A DNA stretch of 64,000 nt from an uncultured Lachnospiraceae bacterium. Its GTDB lineage: Bacteria > Bacillota > Clostridia > Lachnospirales > Lachnospiraceae. Shown here piece after piece: positions 25,704-33,561 of the stretch. Below the pieces are notes generated by a model. The model was not told the DNA's origin, searched no databases, and saw only the letters and a program-made list of their open reading frames with translations. Position 1 is the first letter of the stretch. Each line of letters begins with the position of its first letter. The stretch spans positions 124,001-188,000 of the forward strand of contig CACYPS010000004.1 of assembly GCA_902776305.1 (NCBI GenBank). Direction: 5' to 3'. The position numbers and the translations under genes are program-made.

Positions 25704-25752
25704 TGTGCTTTAACAGATCGAAAAATCGATTCCGACAGTAAAGGAGTGTCCT

Positions 25753-26007
25753 ATGGAAAACCGAATTGCTCTTATCAGCATCATCGTGGAGGATGCGGAA
25801 TCAGTTGAGAAAATCAATTATCTTCTGCACGGCTACGCAGATTATATTATCGGCCGCATGGGAATACCTTATCGCGAGGCCGGAGTGAACCTGATTGCGG
25901 TGGCAATCGATGCGCCGATCGACACGATCAATACGCTGACCGGAAAGCTCGGAAGACTTTCCGGGGTGAGCGCGAAGGCGGCATGTTCAAATGTTCGCAG
26001 GGCATAA
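25753..26007 (+). CDS. TM1266 family putative iron-only hydrogenase regulator
   Basis: An 84-residue protein of the TM1266 family, a small ferredoxin-like (ACT/NikR C-terminal-like) fold commonly encoded beside [FeFe] hydrogenase maturation genes and annotated as an iron-only hydrogenase system regulator. Key segments are MENRIALISIIVED, the ADYIIGRMGIPYREAGVNLI core and the TGKLGRLSGVSAKAACSN end. AAAGGAG precedes the ATG. It lies 108 nt before hydE and marks the start of the nitrogenase-like/hyp cluster. It has no DNA-binding domain of its own, so a regulatory role is not proven. Confidence 0.85.
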   Translation: MENRIALISIIVEDAESVEKINYLLHGYADYIIGRMGIPYREAGVNLIAVAIDAPIDTINTLTGKLGRLSGVSAKAACSNVRRA

Positions 26008-26115
26008 GAAGCCGGGATTACCTGCGATATGGGTGCTAAGCCAAGACGGGGTGTGCAATGTTTAAGAAGCAGGGTTCAGTGTTAAGTAAAGCAGTATACA
26101 CGAGGAGGAATATTC

Positions 26116-27180
26116 ATGCAGGAATTCAGAGAACTGGCAGATAAACTGAACAGAGACAATGACCTTCCGCGTTCTGAGTTTCTCTCCCTGATCGCAATGC
26201 GGAGGAACCTTTCTTCAGAAGACCGCAGCTATCTGTACAGCCTCGCCCGGGCGAAAGCCGACCGGGTCTACGGCAAAAATATTTATCTGCGGGGACTGAT
26301 CGAGTTCACAAACATCTGCCGCAACAATTGCAACTACTGCGGCCTCCGCCGTGACAACCGCAACGTCAATCGCTACCGTCTGTCGAAAGAGCAGATTCTG
26401 GAATGCGCCGACCGCGGTTATGATTTAAACTTCCGGACCATTGTCCTTCAGGGTGGGGAGGATCTGCGATACACCGACGATGACATATGTGAGATCGTTT
26501 CCGGGATCAAGGAGCGGCACCCGGACTGCGCGGTGACGCTTTCCATCGGCGAGAAGAGCCGTGAGAGTTATGAGAGATATTTCAGGGCGGGCGCAGACCG
26601 CTATTTGCTGAGGCATGAGACTGCGAACGAGGAACACTATCGTCATCTTCATCCCGCGGAACTCAGCATGAAAGCCAGAATGGAATGCCTTTATATGCTG
26701 AAGGATATCGGCTATCAGGTAGGGGCGGGCTTTATGGTGGGCTCACCCTTCCAGACAGAGGAGTGCTACGCGGACGACTTTGCTTTTCTGCATAAGCTGC
26801 AGCCGGAGATGATCGGAATCGGACCGTTCATCCCGCATCACGACACTCCGTTCCGTGATATGCCGAGCGGAACGTTGGAAGATACTTTGTTCTTCCTTGC
26901 ACTCCTGAGGATCTCATTTCCTGAGGTTCTGCTTCCGGCGACAACGGCGCTCGGCACGATTCATCCGCTTGGCAGGGAGATGGGAGTCAAGGCGGGTGCA
27001 AATGTCATTATGCCCAACCTCTCCCCGACCGACGTTCGCAAGGACTACCTGCTGTATGACGGTAAGATCTGCACCGGAGACGAGGCTGCCGAGTGCAGGA
27101 AGTGCATGGAGATGAGGATGGAGAACATCGGGTATCACGTGGTCACTTCGAGGGGAGATCACGTGAAGTTTAAAGGTTAA
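26116..27180 (+). CDS. hydE: [FeFe] hydrogenase maturase HydE (radical SAM)
   Basis: A 354-residue radical SAM enzyme with CX3CX2C at C68, C72 and C75. The auxiliary cluster cysteines C319, C327 and C330 have the same 8/3 spacing as in Thermotoga HydE. Other HydE segments are seen (VLQGGED, RHETANEEHY, MVGSPFQT, IGPFIPHHDTPF). HydE converts a cysteine-bound Fe(CO)2CN synthon into a H-cluster precursor. HydG and HydF, its usual partners, are absent from the window; they could lie elsewhere. AGGAGG precedes the ATG. PylB-like relatives exist, but the auxiliary cysteines and the TM1266 neighbour favour HydE. Confidence 0.88.
   Translation: MQEFRELADKLNRDNDLPRSEFLSLIAMRRNLSSEDRSYLYSLARAKADRVYGKNIYLRGLIEFTNICRNNCNYCGLRRDNRNVNRYRLSKEQILECADRGYDLNFRTIVLQGGEDLRYTDDDICEIVSGIKERHPDCAVTLSIGEKSRESYERYFRAGADRYLLRHETANEEHYRHLHPAELSMKARMECLYMLKDIGYQVGAGFMVGSPFQTEECYADDFAFLHKLQPEMIGIGPFIPHHDTPFRDMPSGTLEDTLFFLALLRISFPEVLLPATTALGTIHPLGREMGVKAGANVIMPNLSPTDVRKDYLLYDGKICTGDEAAECRKCMEMRMENIGYHVVTSRGDHVKFKG
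27157..27173 (+). repeat. 17-bp direct repeat flanking the MITE, left
   Basis: GATCACGTGAAGTTTAA here, at the end of hydE, recurs with one mismatch (GATCATGTGAAGTTTAA) at 27446-27462 on the other side of the element. It looks like a target-site duplication. Confidence 0.6.
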
Positions 27181-27445
27181 TTAACTAAAACTTTCCATGA
27201 GTAGTATCTTATCAGTCTCATCATAAAAAAATGCATCGTCGGGACGCTGCACAGCATAAGTTCGATCACGGAAATCGAAGATTTCCTATCTCACTTATTC
27301 CGCTCGGTCTCGCTGGCAGCGGTACTAATAAATTTTCTGCGCTTCCGCTTGAAAATTTAAAGTACCGGCCGCTCGACGACGCCCTTCGATTGCATTTTTA
27401 ATGATTCGACTGTAGCCAAGTATGGATTGGAAAGTTTGAGTTAAA
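27178..27445. mobile_element. MITE-like element, copy 2 (long form)
   Basis: About 268 bp without a coding frame. The left end TTAACTAAAACTTTCCA (27181-27197) is the inverted repeat of the right end, which read on the other strand is TTTAACTCAAACTTTCCA (about 27444-27427). The element shares its right part with 87-218 (inverted) and an inner GGGACGC(T/A)GCAC(A/G)GC(A/G)TAAGTTCGAT segment with 41501-41629. It lies between hydE and the first nitrogenase-like gene and fills the whole gap. Confidence 0.7.
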
Positions 27446-27492
27446 GATCATGTGAAGTTTAAGTAAACTATGTGAAAGAAAGGTGCAAGCGG

Positions 27493-28971
27493 ATGTTAAG
27501 AGACCTGCATTTTCCGGGATCAAAACTGAAAAACGAAGCACAGGGGACTGATCCGGGAATTAGAATTGCCGATGCGAACATAAAGCAGCTGTTTCCGGAA
27601 GGTCTGGTTTATTCCTCGCCTGCCCGCGGAACCTGGACGATCGCCCACACATCGATGTTGATACCCGGCAGCCATCAGATTTTCGTGTGTCCGAGCTGCT
27701 GCCTCAGAGGCGTTGTGCTCTCGGCGGAAGAAATGGGAGCGATGGAGCGCTTCTCGATGCTGGAATTCACGGATGAGCACATCTTGAAGGGCGATCTTGA
27801 GTCGATGATCATAGAGGGCGTCACCGAGATCCTTCTTGAGATGGAGAAAAAACCGACCTGCGTTCTGCTTTATACGAGCTGTGTACAGCATTTCCTGAAT
27901 ATAGATCTGAGTCTGGTCTACCGGGAGTCGGCAGCCCGCTTTCCGGATATTGATTTTATTGACTGCTACATGCTGCCGACAATGCGAAAGCATTTCACAC
28001 CTGAGAAGATGCAGTGGCGCCAGCTGTACAGAGCGGTGCAGCCTCTTCCGGTCAACGAGAAGGCAGTCAACTTTATCGGTTCCTACTATGCGATCGATGC
28101 GGATTGCGAATTATATGATCTGCTCGGGGTTCGGGAAGAAGGGGGAGATGCCGGAACCGGTCGGGATGCCGGGCAGGCTGTGGACTCCGATGCTCTCTCA
28201 GGCGACTCTTCAGGGAAGGCCGGATTCACAGTGAGGCAGCTTCCGACGCTCGAACGGTACGAAGAATACAAATGTATGGGAGAGGCTCTCGCCAACATCT
28301 ATTTTAACCCGGTTATTAAGTTCGCCGCAGATGATATGGAAAAGCGTCTCGGTCAGAAAGGCATATACCTTCCGGCACTGTACGATTTCCGGGAAATTGA
28401 GCGATGTGAACGGTTGCTGACAAAGGAACTCGGAAGACCGATTCCTGACGATGCGAGGGCGTGGTTCGATACTCTTCGGTATGGAGCGGAGGATGCACTT
28501 CTGAAAGCGAAGATGGCAGTCGGGATTCGCGAGATCGCAATTGACGGAGCGGCGGTCACACGTCCTCTCAGCCTGGCGAAGATGCTTTTCAAGCAGGGAT
28601 TCAGGGTGACCCGTGTGTACGCTGATGCATTTCTTCCGGAAGAAACGGAAGACTTCAGATGGCTTGCGATACATGCCCCTGAGATTCGCATTTACCCGAT
28701 GACGGATTCGCGAATGCGAAGAGCAGACAGGAAGCCGGAAGGTCCCGGATTCGTAGCGATCGGTCAGAAAGCCACATATTTTACAGGCACGAGACATTTT
28801 GTGAATCTCGTGGAAAACGGCGGACTTTACGGATTCAGAGGAATCCGGCGCCTCGCGGAGCTGATCGAGGATGCCGCAAAGCATGAGAAAGATCCGGGCA
28901 AGCTTATACAGATCAAGGCGCTCGGGTGTACGGAGAACTGTGCGCGGCTTTCGGCTGTTATGACACCTTAA
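27493..28971 (+). CDS. Nitrogenase component 1-like protein, alpha-type, pair 1
   Basis: A 492-residue member of the nitrogenase component 1 (NifD/NifK/NifE/NifN) superfamily. Candidate cluster ligands are C66, C69 and C70 in VCPSCCLRG (NifD Cys62 region) and C130 in LYTSCVQHFL (NifD Cys154 region), followed by typical FTDEHILKGDLE and domain repeats. A Gly/Asp/Ser-rich linker of about 30 residues (about 205-240) interrupts the middle. The C-terminus has two further cysteines (GCTENC). I chose the ATG at 27493; a GTG 7 codons earlier is in frame. It has no NifD-type FeMo-cofactor motif that I can recognise and pairs with the next gene. Confidence 0.82.
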   Translation: MLRDLHFPGSKLKNEAQGTDPGIRIADANIKQLFPEGLVYSSPARGTWTIAHTSMLIPGSHQIFVCPSCCLRGVVLSAEEMGAMERFSMLEFTDEHILKGDLESMIIEGVTEILLEMEKKPTCVLLYTSCVQHFLNIDLSLVYRESAARFPDIDFIDCYMLPTMRKHFTPEKMQWRQLYRAVQPLPVNEKAVNFIGSYYAIDADCELYDLLGVREEGGDAGTGRDAGQAVDSDALSGDSSGKAGFTVRQLPTLERYEEYKCMGEALANIYFNPVIKFAADDMEKRLGQKGIYLPALYDFREIERCERLLTKELGRPIPDDARAWFDTLRYGAEDALLKAKMAVGIREIAIDGAAVTRPLSLAKMLFKQGFRVTRVYADAFLPEETEDFRWLAIHAPEIRIYPMTDSRMRRADRKPEGPGFVAIGQKATYFTGTRHFVNLVENGGLYGFRGIRRLAELIEDAAKHEKDPGKLIQIKALGCTENCARLSAVMTP

Positions 28972-28986
28972 TGGAGAGATAAGAAC

Positions 28987-30177
28987 ATGAGAATTGTAAA
29001 ACGCGTGCTGTCCACGTATTCGGCCGATAACTTCGGCGTGTGCTCCGCTCTCTACGAGCTCGGCGGTCTGGTGGTCATGCACGACGCATCCGGCTGTAAC
29101 TCCACCTACAACACGCACGACGAACCGCGCTGGTACAACATGGACAGCCTGGTCTTCATATCCGGTCTGACAGAAAAGAACGCGATTTTCGGGAACGATG
29201 ACAAGCTGATTTCGGATCTTGTCACGGCGGCGCACGAGTTCCACCCTCGCTTTATTGCGGTCTGCGGCGGTCCCCTTCCCCATATCATCGGGACGGATTT
29301 CCGGGCGGTCGCGAAAGCGGTCGAGAGGCAGTGCGGAATTCCGACATTCGGATTTCAGACAAACGGCATGGACTCCTATATAAGCGGAGCCGGCCAGGCG
29401 CTGGAGGCTCTTGTCAGCATGATGCCGGAGAGAAAGGACGATACAAATACAGGTTCCGCGAAGGTGAATATTCTGGGAGTGACGCCGCTTGATTTTTCCA
29501 TGAACGGGAGCGTGGAAGAACTGAGAAAACTGCTGGAGAGAAAAGGCTTCAAGGTGGGAAGTACATGGGCGATGGGAGATGACCTCGATCATCTTCTTAA
29601 ATCCGCTGACGCCTCCGTGAATCTCGTAGTCTCGGCGGTCGGACTCAGAGCGGCAGCTGCCATGGAAAAGAAGTTTGGTATACCTTATGTTGTCGGGCTT
29701 CCGGCAGGGAAAAAGGTGACGGAACGAATTGCAGATGAACTCCGAAGGAAGGCGGTATGTGACAGGGAGCACATTGAATATGCCGCAGAATCGCAGAGTC
29801 CTGAACAATGTCAGAACGCCGACATCCTTATTATCGGGGAGCCGGTTCAATCGCTTGCGATTCGGGAAACGCTGAGCGTGTCATTCGGAACGGAACATAC
29901 CCGAATCATCAGCCCCATGCATGGACTGCCGAAGGAAATCATCAGTCTCGGCTGTGAGAAGGTGGAGCTGGAGGACGAGCTCAGAGAGGCGTGTGCCTCT
30001 GCGAAACATGTGATTGCAGACCCGCTCTATGCGAGACTGTTGCCGAATGAGCGGGATAAGTTCATTTTCCTTCCACACGTGGCCTATTCCGGAAGATACT
30101 ACGAGAACGAGGTGCCGATCCTTATTGGGGAACGCCTTGACAGATGGATAGAGAGTGCTATGGCCGGCAATCTGTGA
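28987..30177 (+). CDS. Nitrogenase component 1-like protein, beta-type, pair 1
   Basis: A 396-residue nitrogenase component 1-like protein. Three cysteines correspond in context to the three P-cluster ligands of NifK: C19 (FGVCSALY), C37 (HDASGCNSTY, compare HGSQGC) and C93 (AVCGGPLPHIIGTD). It continues with the usual three-domain fold and ends without the NifK C-terminal arm. GGAGAG lies 8 nt before the ATG and the gap to the preceding gene is 15 nt, so the two proteins probably form one alpha2beta2-like complex. It is far shorter than NifK (about 520). Confidence 0.82.
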   Translation: MRIVKRVLSTYSADNFGVCSALYELGGLVVMHDASGCNSTYNTHDEPRWYNMDSLVFISGLTEKNAIFGNDDKLISDLVTAAHEFHPRFIAVCGGPLPHIIGTDFRAVAKAVERQCGIPTFGFQTNGMDSYISGAGQALEALVSMMPERKDDTNTGSAKVNILGVTPLDFSMNGSVEELRKLLERKGFKVGSTWAMGDDLDHLLKSADASVNLVVSAVGLRAAAAMEKKFGIPYVVGLPAGKKVTERIADELRRKAVCDREHIEYAAESQSPEQCQNADILIIGEPVQSLAIRETLSVSFGTEHTRIISPMHGLPKEIISLGCEKVELEDELREACASAKHVIADPLYARLLPNERDKFIFLPHVAYSGRYYENEVPILIGERLDRWIESAMAGNL

Positions 30178-30180
30178 AGG

Positions 30181-30260
30181 ATATAGTGTTTTCAAAATAT
30201 AGTGTTCTCAAAATATAGTGTTCTCAAAATATAGTGCTTTCAAAATATAGTGCTTTCAAA
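30181..30260 (+). repeat. Five tandem 16-bp repeats before the nifH-like gene
   Basis: Five back-to-back copies of ATATAGTG(T/C)T(T/C)TCAAA; the copies differ only at the two marked positions. The array occupies more than half of the 150-nt gap between the beta-type gene and the nifH-like gene. It could be an array of protein-binding sites or an unstable tandem repeat; spacers are absent, so it is not a CRISPR. Confidence 0.9.
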
Positions 30261-30327
30261 TCAGAATGCTTTTTCGTGAAAAGGATAGATACAACAGAAG
30301 AAAACATCCGAATGGAGATATATAGAT

Positions 30328-31113
30328 ATGAAGAAAATTGCAATTTACGGAAAAGGCGGCATCGGCAAGTCAACGATGACCGGGAATCTGGCAGCTGCCT
30401 TTGCGACGCTCGGTAAGAAAGTCGTTCAGATCGGGTGCGACCCGAAAGCGGATTCCACGATCAATCTGCTTAACGGTGAGCCGCTCATGCCGGTCATGGA
30501 TTATTACAGGGACCATGACATGGAACCGGATTTCGAACACATCGGCAAGACCGGATTCGGCGGTGTTTTCTGCATCGAGACCGGCGGTCCGACCCCGGGT
30601 CTCGGCTGTGCCGGCCGCGGAATTATCGCGACATTCAACCTGCTTGAGGAACTGGATGTATTCGGACGCATCAAACCGGATGTCGTTCTCTATGATGTCC
30701 TGGGTGATGTGGTCTGCGGCGGATTCGCTGCACCGATCCGCGAGGGCTATGCCGAGGATGTTCTCATCGTCACTTCGGGTGAGAAGATGGCTCTCTACGC
30801 AGCCAACAATATTTCCACAGCGGTAAAGAATTTTGAGGACAGAGGCTATGCGACAGTCCGCGGCGTCATCTTCAACCGAAGAAATATTCCGGATGAGGAG
30901 AACAAAGTGAAAGCCTTCGCGGACAGCATCGGAGTTCCGATTGTAGCGGATATTCCGAGGAGCGATGATATCAGTAACTTTGAGGATCAGGGAAAGACTG
31001 TGGTCGAAGGGAACCCGGATCTTCCGGTCAGCAGAAGTTTCATCGAGCTCGCGGAGATGCTGCTCAAGGATCCGCCGAAGGAAGAGAAGGAGACGTATCG
31101 CTTCTATCATTAA
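30328..31113 (+). CDS. NifH-like reductase (nitrogenase iron protein family)
   Basis: A 261-residue NifH/BchL/CfbC-type ATPase. The P-loop is GKGGIGKST (9-17 region), switch regions are present (CDPKADST), and the two cysteines that bind the subunit-bridging [4Fe-4S] cluster are C94 (GLGCAGRG) and C130 ([10 protein letters not shown]). It would pass electrons, driven by ATP, to nitrogenase-like partners. Only one such gene serves the two alpha/beta pairs that flank it. The length is shorter than NifH (about 290) and close to that of group IV homologues. GGAG lies 10 nt before the ATG. Confidence 0.9.
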   Translation: MKKIAIYGKGGIGKSTMTGNLAAAFATLGKKVVQIGCDPKADSTINLLNGEPLMPVMDYYRDHDMEPDFEHIGKTGFGGVFCIETGGPTPGLGCAGRGIIATFNLLEELDVFGRIKPDVVLYDVLGDVVCGGFAAPIREGYAEDVLIVTSGEKMALYAANNISTAVKNFEDRGYATVRGVIFNRRNIPDEENKVKAFADSIGVPIVADIPRSDDISNFEDQGKTVVEGNPDLPVSRSFIELAEMLLKDPPKEEKETYRFYH

Positions 31114-31159
31114 TTGCAGGGAGAAGCCGAACTTGGCTAAATCCGAAAGGAACAGATAT

Positions 31160-32434
31160 ATGGAACCATTTTATCTCACAGCCGCCGAATTTGCCCGGCG
31201 GGGCAGGTCCGATTTTCCGAAGGAAGAATCGCCGTCCCACGCATTGATTTACAGCTCGCCGGCTACATTGTCCTATAATTCACCGGGTGCCAACGGCTAC
31301 GGCGTCAAGCGCGCAGGCCTGGCTATACCCGAGTCCGTCATGCTCCTGGTATCACCGGGCTGTTGCGGGAGGAACAGCACCATATTAAGCAGCGTCAGCG
31401 GTTACAGCGACAGAATGTTCTACCTGCTGATGGATGAGACGGATCTTGTGACCGGACGGCATCTGAAGAAAATCCCGCAGGCGGTCCGCGAAATCGTGGA
31501 AGTGCCGGAGAAAAAGCCTAAGGTCGTGGTCATCTGCATCACCTGCGTGGATGCGCTCCTCGGCACAGACCTTGTTCGCATCTGCAAGAAGGCTGAGCAG
31601 GAGAGCGGGGTACATGTCGTGCCGAGCTACATGTATGCACTTATGCGTGAGGGTACGAAACCGCCTATGACAGCCATCCGTCAGAGCGTATATTCACTTC
31701 TTGAGAAAAGACCTAAGAATCCACATGCGGTCAATCTGCTCGGACAGTTCGCGCCCTACGATGATGACTGTGAGATATATCCCATGTTCCGAAAGGTCGG
31801 GCTCACGAAGATACGTGAAATCGGCCGCATGAAGACGCTGGATGAATATCTGGAAATGGGAGAGGCCAATTTCAATCTGGTCCTGAATCCCGAGACGAGG
31901 TACGCGGCGGATGACCTGATGGAGCGGCTCGGTATGCCGTACATCGAGATGACAAGATTCTACGATCCGGACCGTATTGCGAAACAGTACGCGCTGCTCG
32001 GCGGAGCGCTCGGAGTGAAATTTGATGATACGAAGTGGCATGCGGAAGCGGAAGCGGCTCTTTCGGCGTTCCGCGAAAGACACCCGGAGCTTACATTTGC
32101 AGTCGGACAGACTTTGAACGCGAACCCGTTCGAACTCTCGGCCGCTCTTCTGAAGTTCGGATACCGGGTGGAGAGGATATTTGCAAATGCCTCCCCCGAT
32201 GACCTGCCATTCATTACGCGTATTGCAAATATGAGCCCGGAGACAAGGATTTACACAAGCATCTCTCCGACGATGATGCTTTACAAATGCGAGGGCAGTG
32301 TGGACATTACGCTCGGCAAAGACGCCGCATACTATTATCCGGATGCGGCAAATGTACCGTTCTTCTCAGATGTTCAGCCCTTCGGTTACACGGGACTTAT
32401 GAGATTGCTTCGGGAGATGGAGGAAGTGCTGTGA
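31160..32434 (+). CDS. Nitrogenase component 1-like protein, alpha-type, pair 2
   Basis: A 424-residue component 1-like protein, paralogous to the pair 1 alpha-type protein. The comparable cysteines are C68 and C69 (VSPGCCGRN) and C126 and C129 (ICITCVDALLGTD). The insert seen in the pair 1 protein is absent. The ATG at 31160 has GAAAGGAAC upstream; the frame is open 65 codons further back, but that stretch overlaps the nifH-like gene and is a shadow. It overlaps the next gene by 4 nt, so translation is coupled. Confidence 0.82.
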   Translation: MEPFYLTAAEFARRGRSDFPKEESPSHALIYSSPATLSYNSPGANGYGVKRAGLAIPESVMLLVSPGCCGRNSTILSSVSGYSDRMFYLLMDETDLVTGRHLKKIPQAVREIVEVPEKKPKVVVICITCVDALLGTDLVRICKKAEQESGVHVVPSYMYALMREGTKPPMTAIRQSVYSLLEKRPKNPHAVNLLGQFAPYDDDCEIYPMFRKVGLTKIREIGRMKTLDEYLEMGEANFNLVLNPETRYAADDLMERLGMPYIEMTRFYDPDRIAKQYALLGGALGVKFDDTKWHAEAEAALSAFRERHPELTFAVGQTLNANPFELSAALLKFGYRVERIFANASPDDLPFITRIANMSPETRIYTSISPTMMLYKCEGSVDITLGKDAAYYYPDAANVPFFSDVQPFGYTGLMRLLREMEEVL

Positions 32435-33507
32435 AAGGATTGATGAAATATCTGTCACCGTTCGCGCCGGATATTTCCGGGGCAACGGAGGTACTTTTCA
32501 GGATGAACGGCCTGATCGTCATTATTGATGCGGGCGGATGTACCGGCAATGTGTGCGGTTTTGACGAGCCGAGGTGGAAGACGGAGAGAAGTGCGATCTT
32601 TTCCGCGGGTCTGCGCGATCTTGACGCGATCCTCGGGCGGGACGAGGCTATGATGGGCAAGATCGGGGATGTGCTTCGCCTGATGGGAGACGCGGAGTTC
32701 CTGGCGCTCGTCGGAACGCCGGTTCCGTCCGTCATTGCCACGGACTATCAGGCTCTAAAACGTATGGGACAGAGAAGGTTCGGAATCAGGACGCTCACGA
32801 TTCCGACGACGGGTATGGAACTCTACGATAAGGGGCAGGAGCGGGCCTATATGGAGCTCCTCAGAGAGTATATCCGGGATGAGAATCATGCGAGTGACAG
32901 CTTAGGACAGGTCTCCGGCGAAAATGAGATTTCCGATGAGGCAGACAGGATATGTGCCATGGGAATCTTCGGAGCGACCCCCATGGATCTGCTTGAATCG
33001 GATACGGAGGATATCCTCCGGGAGAGAGTCCTGGGCTGCGGCGGCAGCGATGTCCGCGTGTTCGGACAGGATGTGAAAGACTTTACGGATGCTCCGGGCT
33101 TCCGTGAGAATCTGGTCATATCCCCGTCAGGTCTGGCTCCGGCCAGATACCTGAAAGAACGATACGGCGTGCCTTATGAGGTGCGGTATCCGCTGCCGGA
33201 CAACTATGCCGGATTTCTGCTTGACGTAATGAAAGCGGAAAAGGTCCTGGTAGTCCATCAGGCGGTGCTTGCCGAGACGCTCCGGGCTCAGATAAGCGAA
33301 GCGTACCCTGATGTGATCTGCGACACGGCGACATTTTTCATGCCGTTCGGAGAATCAATAGCTCTTAAGGAGGAGGACGACTTCATTCAGCTGGTCAGGG
33401 ACCGAGACTATGATGTGATCGTCGGCGATCCGCTGCTTGAGCGTGCAGTGCGAGGAAAGCGTTTTGTGCCGCTGCCGCATTTTGCGGTATCCGGCGTTCC
33501 GATGTGA
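32431..33507 (+). CDS. Nitrogenase component 1-like protein, beta-type, pair 2
   Basis: A 358-residue component 1-like protein starting with GTG inside the stop of the previous gene (GTGA overlap), with GGAGG 7 nt upstream. It aligns by eye with the pair 1 beta-type protein (shared DEPRW motif after the second cysteine), but of the three cluster cysteines only the middle one is kept: C37 in DAGGCTGN. The first site reads GATEV and the third reads LVGTPVPS. A further cysteine, C42, is new. The metal site of this pair therefore differs from pair 1. Confidence 0.8.
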   Translation: MKGLMKYLSPFAPDISGATEVLFRMNGLIVIIDAGGCTGNVCGFDEPRWKTERSAIFSAGLRDLDAILGRDEAMMGKIGDVLRLMGDAEFLALVGTPVPSVIATDYQALKRMGQRRFGIRTLTIPTTGMELYDKGQERAYMELLREYIRDENHASDSLGQVSGENEISDEADRICAMGIFGATPMDLLESDTEDILRERVLGCGGSDVRVFGQDVKDFTDAPGFRENLVISPSGLAPARYLKERYGVPYEVRYPLPDNYAGFLLDVMKAEKVLVVHQAVLAETLRAQISEAYPDVICDTATFFMPFGESIALKEEDDFIQLVRDRDYDVIVGDPLLERAVRGKRFVPLPHFAVSGVPM

Positions 33508-33561
33508 TAAGCCCTCTGCATAGTCTGTAGGTGTGGTTAAATCATAGGCAGGTGATAAAAC

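Noticed and set aside
28210..29850. Long minus-strand open frame of 546 codons across the nitrogenase-like genes
   Set aside because: It is antisense to two clear component 1 genes, has no ribosome site or recognisable domain, and has the composition of a mirror frame.
30181..30260. CRISPR array
   Set aside because: The 16-bp repeats are directly adjacent without spacers, and no cas genes are present.
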